Assembly: GCF_036010485.1 (NCBI RefSeq)
Contig: NZ_CP108568.1
Span: 2,440,001 to 2,504,000, forward strand
Origin: Streptomyces sp. NBC_01198
GTDB lineage: Bacteria > Actinomycetota > Actinomycetes > Streptomycetales > Streptomycetaceae
Reading direction: 5' to 3'
DNA length: 64,000 nt
Below the pieces are notes generated by a model. The model was given only the letters and a program-made list of their open reading frames with translations, ran no database searches and was not told the DNA's origin. Below, piece by piece: positions 58,367 through 64,000 of this stretch; position 1 is the stretch's first letter; each line of letters starts with the position of its first letter. The translations under genes and the position numbers were made by a program.

Positions 58367-59200
58367 TCATCGGTCTGAGCTGGCCAGATGCAGGGCGAGG
58401 ACGGCCTGGACGAGGGCGGTGATCCGGGTGGTGGAGCACCGGATTTTGCGCAGGAGCCGCCAGCTCTTGAGGGTCGCCATGGCCTGTTCGACGAGGGCAC
58501 GGATCTTCGCGTGGGAGCGGTTCACCGCCTTCTGTCCCGGGGAGAGCGTCTCCCATCGGCCCCAGTACGGGATGCGGACCGTGCCGCCGGCGCCGCGGTA
58601 GCCCTTGTCGGCCCAGCAGGTGACGTGGGCCCGATCGAAGGCGTCGATGATGCCGTGCTCGCGGGCCGCTCGGATGTCGTGGACGGCTCCGGGCAGGGCC
58701 GGCGAGGCCCATAGCAGTCGGCCGAACGGATCGGTGAGAACCTGCGCGTTCATGCCGTGTTTCTTGTGTTTCCCGGAGTAGAAGGGCCGGTCCGCGGCGG
58801 TGCGGTCGATCGGCAGGAGCGTGCCGTCCAGGAGCACGAACGCCTTCGTCGAGGCGGTGCGGACGGCATCGGCCAGGGTGGGAGCGAGGACGGCCAGGAG
58901 GTCGACGGCCTCGGCGACATAGCGGTATGCCGTCGTGGTCCCCACGCCGAACCCGCTGGCGAGCTGGGCGTAGGTGTGTCCGACGCGCAGGTGGGCGAGG
59001 GTGAGAAGGGCTTGGCGGCCGGCGGTCAGCCGTCGCCAGCGGGAGTTGCTGGCACGGCGGTGCCGCCGCCAGCGGGAGTTGATGGCACGGCGGTGCCGCC
59101 GCCAGCGGGAGTTGATGGCACGGCGGTGCCGCCGCAACTGATCTGCAAGGAAGCGGAGAGCGGAACTGGACACGTCCACGCCGGACGGGTAGACAAGCAT
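58367..59200 (-). CDS. IS5-family (DDE_Tnp_4-type) transposase with repeat-expanded N-terminus
   Basis: A 277-residue transposase. The catalytic domain carries LLDGTLLPID (first Asp), HDIRAAREHGI, WADKGYRGAGG (second Asp) and VNRSHAKIRALVEQAMATLKSW (Glu). Before it, residues 22-57 consist of three near-identical 11-residue units RRHRRAINSRW, produced by a 33-bp tandem repeat; relatives I recall have a single copy. The helix-turn-helix HTYAQLASGFGVGTTTAYRY follows. The stop overlaps the inner edge of the inverted repeat. Possibly active. Confidence 0.88.
   Translation of the reverse strand: MLVYPSGVDVSSSALRFLADQLRRHRRAINSRWRRHRRAINSRWRRHRRASNSRWRRLTAGRQALLTLAHLRVGHTYAQLASGFGVGTTTAYRYVAEAVDLLAVLAPTLADAVRTASTKAFVLLDGTLLPIDRTAADRPFYSGKHKKHGMNAQVLTDPFGRLLWASPALPGAVHDIRAAREHGIIDAFDRAHVTCWADKGYRGAGGTVRIPYWGRWETLSPGQKAVNRSHAKIRALVEQAMATLKSWRLLRKIRCSTTRITALVQAVLALHLASSDR
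59033..59135. repeat. 33-bp minisatellite within IS5-family transposase
   Basis: Units at 59051-59083 and 59084-59116 are identical apart from the joining bases, with partial copies on both sides. The length is a multiple of three, so the reading frame is kept. Confidence 0.85.
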
Positions 59201-59329
59201 GCGAAGCCTCTGGTGGACACGGTTCTCTTGGTCGAAAACCCATCTACCAGGGGCTTCACCTCGCTGTCACCCCAAGTGCGCAGCTCCTTTGGCAGGTTGG
59301 AAAAGGCTCCGTGTCCGCAAAAGGCCCCC

Positions 59330-59389
59330 GGGCCCGTACGCATTGCTGCCCCGCCGGATCTCCGGCGGGGCAGCAATGCGTACGGGCCC
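59330..59389 (-). terminator. 29-bp perfect hairpin ending the ferritin-like operon
   Basis: 59330-59358 is perfectly complementary to 59361-59389 with a two-base centre. It lies eight bases after the stop of the ferritin-like lipoprotein gene and marks where core sequence resumes after the island. Confidence 0.85.
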
Positions 59390-59396
59390 GGCGTGC

Positions 59397-60227
59397 TCAG
59401 ACGGTCAGGAGTGCGGGGCTGGCGGCCTTGTCGGTCGGGAGGAAGTCGTCGGGGACCGGGTACTGGCCGAGGACGAAGTGCAGGATCGCCGCGTGCATCG
59501 CCTCGACCGGGGCGATGGTCGCCGCGGTGGCGATACCGGCGGCGGACTTCACGTTGAAGGTGGCGAAGAGGTAGGTCTGCGCGGCCTGGTTCTCCAGCTG
59601 CAGGGCCAGTTTGGCGATGTCGGCGACCGTTGTGGCCTTGTTCAGGGCCGCGAGGGTGGCGGGCTGGTTGGACAGCGGGACGTTCGTGATCGCGGGCTTG
59701 CCCGCGCCGGTCAGCACCGCGTTCCATACCTTGGCGTGGTCGGCGTGCTGGGCCATCGCGGTGGTCACGAAGGAGGTCACGGCGGGCGGCACCGTACCGA
59801 GCGTGCCCGCCTTGGCCGCGGTCAGCGTGGACTGGTAGGCGCCGACCGCCTGGTTCTCCAGGGCCACCGCGAGGGCGACGATCTTCAGGTCACCGGTGTA
59901 GGTGCTGCCACCGGAGGAGGAGGGCGAGGTCGAGGCGGCGCCGACGCCCTTGACCGACGACGAGGTGTTCTTGTCGCTGCTGGAGCAGGCGGCCAGTGCA
60001 AGGGCTGCGGCCAGACCGCCGGCGCCGGCCAGGAAGCGGCGCCGGCCCGCGTCGAGCGGGCCGTCGCCGCTTCGGGCGCCGCGCTCGTGGACCTCCTCGG
60101 CGAGATCCACCGCACCCGCGCGCATGGCGGGCAGCGTCTCGCGGTGGGCGGATTCCATCTCGCGGGTGAGCCGGGCGAGTTGGCCCTCGGTGATCGGCAG
60201 TTCCCAGCTGTCGCGTGCGGTGGTCAC
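59397..60227 (-). CDS. Ferritin-like domain lipoprotein, probably Tat-exported
   Basis: A 276-residue protein from GTG 60227. Residues about 62-82 read RRRFLAGAGGLAAALALAAC: twin-arginine-type signal ending in a lipobox Cys. After a Ser/Gly spacer comes a four-helix bundle with metal-ligand-like residues LENQAVGAY, AQHADHAKVW, LENQAAQTY and APVEAMHAAIL, i.e. the E ... xxH ... E ... ExxH order of diiron/ferritin-like proteins. The N-terminal 60 residues are an unusual cytoplasmic lead before the signal. Its start overlaps the stop of the upstream paralogue by four bases. Function unknown, perhaps extracytoplasmic iron or redox chemistry. Confidence 0.85.
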   Translation of the reverse strand: MTTARDSWELPITEGQLARLTREMESAHRETLPAMRAGAVDLAEEVHERGARSGDGPLDAGRRRFLAGAGGLAAALALAACSSSDKNTSSSVKGVGAASTSPSSSGGSTYTGDLKIVALAVALENQAVGAYQSTLTAAKAGTLGTVPPAVTSFVTTAMAQHADHAKVWNAVLTGAGKPAITNVPLSNQPATLAALNKATTVADIAKLALQLENQAAQTYLFATFNVKSAAGIATAATIAPVEAMHAAILHFVLGQYPVPDDFLPTDKAASPALLTV

Positions 60228-61012
60228 TTCACGGCCCCCTCGGTGATCGGCGAGGCGTTCTTGGTCGGGTAGAAGGCGTCGGGGAAGCCGACGCTGCCGA
60301 CCGCCGCGGGAAGCTTGGCGACGTCGGTCGGGATGGCGATCAGGTCGCCCAGGTTGTCGGCGAGCAGTGTCTGGACGGCGAGCAGCGTCGCCCGGTGCTG
60401 GGCCTCCACGGGGGCCACCGAGGCGAAGAGCTTGCGCAGTTGGGCGCTGCTGACCTGGCTGACGTTCTTGGTGTACGTCTGCGCCGCCACGTCCTCCAGG
60501 GTGATGGCGAGCGCCACCACGCCGGCGGAGGTCTTGAGGGTCGGCAGCGCCTTCTTCACCACCGCCGCGTACTTCGGGTCCGGGGCGTTCTGCGTCGCGC
60601 CGCCCGCCTGGGTGACCGCGGCGTTGAACGCCGACAGGTGCGCCTGGTGCTGGGTGGTGGTCTTGGTGATGAAGGCCGCGATCGTCTTGTTGCCGTTCTT
60701 GATGAACGGCAGGCCCGAGGCGGTCTGGTAGACGCTGATCGCCAGGTTCTCGATCGACGCGGCGGTCTGGAGCGCCATGACGTCGGTGTTCGACGTGGCC
60801 GCGGCGGCGCGCATCGAGGTCGTCAGGGCCGCGGCGCCGGCCGCGGCGGCGACCGTGCTGCCGCGCCGCCACCAGCGCCGCGGCTGCGGTCCAGTGGCGT
60901 CCGCGAAGTCGTCGAGCGCCGCTCGGGTGATGCGTACGGCGTCGCTGTTCAGGTCCTGCGACTGCTCGGTCAGTTCCTCGAGCAGTCGGGTGTCGAGGTG
61001 TTCTCCGCCCAT
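60224..61012 (-). CDS. Ferritin-like domain protein
   Basis: A 262-residue paralogue of the next gene. A hydrophobic segment after RRWWRRGS (STVAAAAGAAALTTSMRAAA) may be a Tat-like signal or anchor. The bundle has ENLAISVY, TTQHQAHLSAF, LEDVAAQTY and APVEAQHRATL, the same E, QHxxH, E, ExxH ligand set. ATG 61012 has AGGAGAG upstream; GTG 61015 adjoins it. The two genes are translationally coupled (GTGA overlap), so the proteins may form a hetero-complex. Confidence 0.85.
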   Translation of the reverse strand: MGGEHLDTRLLEELTEQSQDLNSDAVRITRAALDDFADATGPQPRRWWRRGSTVAAAAGAAALTTSMRAAAATSNTDVMALQTAASIENLAISVYQTASGLPFIKNGNKTIAAFITKTTTQHQAHLSAFNAAVTQAGGATQNAPDPKYAAVVKKALPTLKTSAGVVALAITLEDVAAQTYTKNVSQVSSAQLRKLFASVAPVEAQHRATLLAVQTLLADNLGDLIAIPTDVAKLPAAVGSVGFPDAFYPTKNASPITEGAVK

Positions 61013-61256
61013 CACGCCCCATCTCTCCTGGCGCCCGCTGGGACAGCAGGCGGGACGCACCAGCTTCGTGACCGTCGGCCGTCCGGGCGGGCCTCAACAC
61101 GGGGGCGGGGGGAAGGTCACCCGCAAAGGTCACTCTCAAGGAGCATTAGCGGGGCCGGTGGCAGCCCGTTCGGCGAGGTGCGCCGGAAGTCCCGGCTGGA
61201 CCTCGGGATACCGTCACACCGTCGTCCGCTGACGGGAGCGGGCGCTGACGCCGTGG

Positions 61257-61769
61257 GTGGCCCGTGCCGCCCGCGGGGCGGAAGGGCCGCTCGTGCCCGG
61301 GACCACGGAAGGGCCGCTCGTGCCCGGGACCACCGCAGGGACTGTCGTGTCCGGGACCCCGGGCGGCAGGCCGTCCGTCCTGTTCGTCTGCGTGCACAAC
61401 GCAGGGCGCTCGCAGATGGCCGCCGCGTGGCTCACCCATTTGGGCGGCGACCGCGTCGAGGTCCGCTCTGCCGGGTCCGCTCCCGGCGAGGCCGTCAACC
61501 CCGCCGCCGTGGCGGCGACGGCCGAGGTCGGCATCGACATCTCGGCGGAGATCCCGAAGGTGCTGACCGCCGACGCGGTCCGCGAGTCCGACGTGTGCGT
61601 CACGATGGGCTGCGGCGACAGCTGCCCCGTCTTCCCCGGCAAGCGCTACCTGGACTGGACGCTCGACGACCCGGCCGGGCAGGGCGTCGAGGCCGTGCGC
61701 CCGATCCGCGACGCGATCAGGGTGCTCGTTGAGGGCCTGCTCGCCGAGATCGCTCCCGGGAGGTCCTGA
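61257..61769 (+). CDS. Arsenate reductase-like low-molecular-weight phosphatase
   Basis: Residues CVHNAGRS form the C-x5-R catalytic loop (Cys45 if ATG 61257 is the start), and CGDSCPVFPGKRYLDW supplies the second and third redox Cys of thioredoxin- or mycothiol-linked arsenate reductases. No other ars gene is close. The start is doubtful: the first 36 residues are encoded by 27-bp repeats (EGPLVPGTT units), and GTG 61347 just before PGGRPSVLFVCVHNAG may be the real one, without a strong ribosome-binding site. Confidence 0.82.
   Translation: MARAARGAEGPLVPGTTEGPLVPGTTAGTVVSGTPGGRPSVLFVCVHNAGRSQMAAAWLTHLGGDRVEVRSAGSAPGEAVNPAAVAATAEVGIDISAEIPKVLTADAVRESDVCVTMGCGDSCPVFPGKRYLDWTLDDPAGQGVEAVRPIRDAIRVLVEGLLAEIAPGRS
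61281..61361. repeat. 27-bp tandem repeats at the 5' end of the arsenate reductase-like gene
   Basis: Two almost identical units (61281-61307 and 61308-61334) and a degenerate third (61335-61361). They keep frame and, if translated, add EGPLVPGTT repeats. Confidence 0.85.
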
Positions 61770-61840
61770 GGACCAGTGCTCGGAGGACCAGTGCTCGGAG
61801 GACCAGTGCTCGGAGGACCAGTACCCGGAGGACCGGTCCT
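61769..61840. repeat. 15-bp tandem repeats 3' of the arsenate reductase-like gene
   Basis: Four complete units of AGGACCAGTGCTCGG or a close variant and a partial fifth, starting at the stop codon. Noncoding. Confidence 0.85.
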
Positions 61841-61885
61841 GAACGCATCAGGCGCGAGCACGGAGCTCGGCGCGCCCGCTCGGTG

Positions 61886-62089
61886 TCAGGAACAGGCGAT
61901 GTTCTCCGCGCACAGCCCCTTCGGGTTCTGCGCGATGTCGAAGGTCACCCTCTGGCCCTCGGTCAGCCCGGGCAGCTCACGGTCGACGAAGTTCGAGTAG
62001 TGCGCGAAGACGTCCGTACCGACGTCCGACTGCTCGATGAAACCGAAACCTCTGGCGGAATTGAACCACTTCACCGTACCGGTGGCCAT
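61886..62089 (-). CDS. Cold-shock protein (CspA family)
   Basis: A 67-residue single-stranded nucleic-acid binding protein. RNP1 is RGFGFI and RNP2 is VFAHYS; the core GTVKWFNSARGFGFIEQ is canonical, though Ala-Arg replaces the usual Glu/Ala-Lys-Gly. AGGAAGG precedes ATG 62089. It acts as an RNA chaperone; the neighbouring DEAD-box helicase gene suggests joint RNA remodelling. Confidence 0.95.
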   Translation of the reverse strand: MATGTVKWFNSARGFGFIEQSDVGTDVFAHYSNFVDRELPGLTEGQRVTFDIAQNPKGLCAENIACS

Positions 62090-62238
62090 TTTGTACCTTC
62101 CTGGGCTGTCGAGGTGCGGTGGGCAGTTCTTCGCGAGTCGCGCGTCTCCGGGGGAATTCGTCGTCTGTCCGCACTCGGGCCGGGGAAAGCGGGCGCACAC
62201 CGTGGGGGGGGACGGCTCGCGCGTGGAAGCGGTCTGCT

Positions 62239-62493
62239 TCAGCCGAGCCCGGCGGTCACGTCGGTGCTGCGGCAGGTGAAGCCGAGGCGGTGGAGGGCGC
62301 GGGTCACCTCGGCGGCGCTGAAGTCACGCCGGTCCTGGCGGGTGATGACCTCTCCCACCTGTTTGACGGGGTAGTGCCGCCGGCTGATGATCACGGACTC
62401 CCCCGTGATCAGTTCGGGCTTGACGCCCTTCATCGACGCCTGCACGTCGGACTTGGTCAGGTCGAAGGCGAAGCGGGCGATGATGCAGCGCAT
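62239..62493 (-). CDS. SCO5918-type small conserved protein
   Basis: An 84-residue protein MRCIIARFAFDLTKSDVQAS with a predicted beta-alpha fold; GESVIISRRHYPVKQVGEVITRQDRRDF is the conserved middle. From memory such genes regularly sit between a DEAD-box helicase and a cold-shock gene in Streptomyces, exactly as here. Function unknown, possibly RNA-related. Confidence 0.85.
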   Translation of the reverse strand: MRCIIARFAFDLTKSDVQASMKGVKPELITGESVIISRRHYPVKQVGEVITRQDRRDFSAAEVTRALHRLGFTCRSTDVTAGLG

Positions 62494-62542
62494 GGGACCT
62501 CGCAGATGAAGGGGGAGGAGGCGGGGGACGGGGCGGGAGGGA

Positions 62543-62572
62543 GCCGGGCGGCCGGGAGGTGCGCCGCCCGGC
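62543..62572 (-). terminator. Hairpin after the DEAD-box helicase gene
   Basis: GCCGGGCGGC (62543-62552) and GCCGCCCGGC (62563-62572) form a perfect 10-bp stem, five bases past the helicase stop. It may terminate or attenuate transcription into the SCO5918-type gene. Confidence 0.65.
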
Positions 62573-62577
62573 AGATT

Positions 62578-64000
62578 TCACGCCGCCGGGCTGAGGGCGC
62601 TGCGGCGCGGCGGGTTACCCGTGGCCAGGGCCGGCCGGGTGGCGCGCCTGGCCTGCGCGGGGCGGCTGCGGCGGCCGCGCGAGGACGGTGACGTGCTGCG
62701 CCTGGGGCGGTCGGCGACCGGCTCGGTGATGGTGACGGGCACACCGGAGGGGGTGCGGGCGCCGGTGATACGGCTCAGCTCGGCCTCGCCGGAGTGGATC
62801 TGGGCGCTGTGCGGGGTGATGCCGGCCGTGGCCAGCAGCCGGGTCATCTCGCGGCGCTGGCTGGGGACGACCAGGGTGACGACGCGGCCGGACTCGCCCG
62901 CCCTGGCGGTGCGTCCGCCGCGGTGCAGGTAATCCTTGTGGTCGCTCGGCGGGTCGACGTTGACGACCAGGTCGAGGTCGTCGACATGGATGCCGCGGGC
63001 GGCGACGTTGGTGGCGACCAGCACGGTCACGTGGCCGCTCTTGAACTGTGCGAGCGTGCGGGTGCGCTGCGGCTGCGACTTGCCGCCGTGCAGCGCGGCC
63101 GCCCGTACCCCGCTGTGGAGCAGGTGCGCGGTGAGCTTGTCCACGGCGTGCTTGGTGTCAAGGAACATCAGCACCCGGCCGTCGCGAGCCGCGATCTCGG
63201 TCGTCGTGGCCTGCTTGTCCGTGCTCTGCACGTGCAGGACGTGGTGCTCCATCGTGGTGACCGCGCCCGCGGAGGGGTCGACGGAGTGCACGACCGGGTC
63301 GCTGAGGTACCGGCGCACCAGCAGGTCGATGTTGCGGTCCAGCGTCGCGGAGAACAGCATCCGCTGGCCGTCCGGGCGTACCTGGTCGAGCAGGGCGGTG
63401 ACCTGCGGCATGAATCCCATGTCGGCCATCTGGTCGGCCTCGTCCAGCACGGTGATGGCGACCTGGTCCAGCCGGCACGTACCGCGGTCGATGAGGTCCT
63501 TGAGCCTGCCGGGAGTCGCCACGACGACCTCGGCGCCCGCCCGCAGGGCACTGACCTGGCGGCCGATGGACATGCCGCCGACGACGGTGGTCAGCCGCAG
63601 CCGCAGGTCCCTGGCGTACGGGGTGAGCGCGTCGGTGACCTGCTGGGCGAGCTCCCGCGTCGGGACCAGCACCAGGGCCAGCGGACGGCCGGGCTCGGCG
63701 CGCTGACCGGCGGTACGGGCCAGCAGTGCCAGGCCGAAGGCCAGCGTCTTGCCGGAACCGGTGCGGCCGCGGCCCAGCACGTCGCGGCCCGCCAGGGAGT
63801 TGGGGAGCGTCGCGCCCTGGATCGGGAACGGCACGGCCATCCCCTGCCTGCCCAGTGACGTCAGCAGTGCCGCCGGCAGGTCGAGCTCGGCGAAGGTCTC
63901 CACCGGGGGCAGCGCGGGGGTCAGGGTGACGGGCAGGGCGAACTCGCCCTGCGGGGCCGAGGGCCTGCGGCCGCCGTAGCCGCCGGAGCGGGACTGGCCG
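62578..64000 (-). CDS. DEAD-box ATP-dependent RNA helicase (N-terminus beyond window)
   Basis: An RNA helicase whose frame is open to the window end; at least 474 residues are seen. In order: a Gly/Arg-rich N-terminal region, Q motif (FAELDLPAAL ... PFPIQG), Walker A GRTGSGKT, PTRELAQQV, TPGRL, DEAD, SAT, then ARGIHVDDLDLVVN and HRGGRTARAG in the second domain. A basic tail (RRSTSPSSRGRRSRPAQARR) follows. It resembles RhlE/CsdA-type cold-adaptation helicases, in line with the cspA neighbour. A GTG at 63903 is internal, not the true start. Confidence 0.93.
   Translation of the reverse strand, partial: GQSRSGGYGGRRPSAPQGEFALPVTLTPALPPVETFAELDLPAALLTSLGRQGMAVPFPIQGATLPNSLAGRDVLGRGRTGSGKTLAFGLALLARTAGQRAEPGRPLALVLVPTRELAQQVTDALTPYARDLRLRLTTVVGGMSIGRQVSALRAGAEVVVATPGRLKDLIDRGTCRLDQVAITVLDEADQMADMGFMPQVTALLDQVRPDGQRMLFSATLDRNIDLLVRRYLSDPVVHSVDPSAGAVTTMEHHVLHVQSTDKQATTTEIAARDGRVLMFLDTKHAVDKLTAHLLHSGVRAAALHGGKSQPQRTRTLAQFKSGHVTVLVATNVAARGIHVDDLDLVVNVDPPSDHKDYLHRGGRTARAGESGRVVTLVVPSQRREMTRLLATAGITPHSAQIHSGEAELSRITGARTPSGVPVTITEPVADRPRRSTSPSSRGRRSRPAQARRATRPALATGNPPRRSALSPAA

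Larger units (their letters stand above)
58355..59309 (-). mobile_element. IS5-family insertion element
   Basis: The ends share GAGCCTTTTCCA (58355-58366) and its complement TGGAAAAGGCTC (59298-59309), enclosing one transposase on the minus strand. It is inserted into the IS1380 fragment. The exact target duplication cannot be read because neighbouring bases are diverged. Confidence 0.75.

Noticed and set aside
50183..59330. Integrase-type genomic island using tRNA-Arg as attachment site
   Set aside because: No integrase gene and no visible second copy of the tRNA 3' end at the other side of the island.

Overview
This 64 kb window is a GC-rich actinobacterial chromosome segment, almost certainly from Streptomyces or a very close relative. 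Evidence: codon bias (third position nearly always G/C), GTG and TTG starts, leaderless genes, and lineage markers such as the polar-growth coiled-coil proteins Scy and FilP, NucS, and an ATP synthase operon led by atpI. From 1 to about 50.3 kb the gene order is what I recall for the S. coelicolor core around SCO5400 down to SCO5351: meaB, thiolase, mce, scy, filP, nucS, the atp operon, prfA-rpmE, rho, thrB-thrC-hom, lysA.

Layout. 1-3.6 kb: end of a DUF2127-type gene, DUF3817 and thiamine-binding genes, and a divergent ArsR/MFS pair. 3.6-6.5 kb: meaB, thiolase and methylmalonyl-CoA epimerase, which link with the cobalamin adenosyltransferase at 22.0 kb and the hydroxyacyl-CoA dehydrogenase at 21.0 kb in acyl-CoA/propionate metabolism. 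6.7-11.3 kb: Scy and FilP (tip growth), followed by a two-gene ABC exporter. 13.3-17.7 kb: LLM oxidoreductase, SCO5389-type protein, NucS and a secreted GH11 xylanase with a carbohydrate-binding module and matching operator-like palindromes. 17.7-20.9 kb: a large P-loop protein with a Thr/Ser/Pro-rich tail, and a STAS protein. 23.2-31.1 kb: the complete F1Fo ATP synthase operon behind a Rex-type operator. 31.3-36.5 kb: a cell-wall sugar-phosphate transferase, a phosphatase, Sua5, PrmC, RF1 and ribosomal protein L31 with a SigR-type promoter. 36.7-48.1 kb: an LCP protein, a secreted serine protease, Rho, and threonine/lysine biosynthesis. 48.2-50.3 kb: an ArgS-derived anticodon-binding protein, a response regulator and tRNA-Arg(CCG).

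From the tRNA to about 59.3 kb is an accessory island of insertion-sequence debris. It holds an IS701-family element carrying a YqeY-like passenger gene, a truncated group II intron inside an IS21 istA fragment, an IS3/IS30 chimera, a four-gene cargo (MFS exporter with ArsR repressor, NmrA/QorB-like reductase with HxlR regulator), a second IS30 fragment, an IS1380 fragment and an IS5-family element with an in-frame minisatellite.

Beyond a 29-bp perfect hairpin at 59.36 kb ordinary chromosome resumes with two overlapping ferritin-like genes, an arsenate reductase-like gene flanked by minisatellites, cspA, a SCO5918-type gene and a DEAD-box RNA helicase cut by the window end. The last block resembles a different part of the S. 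coelicolor map (about SCO5918-5921), so the island seems to lie on a synteny breakpoint. Start codons were chosen by ribosome-binding sites, leaderless -10 boxes and homology recalled from memory; no database search was possible.
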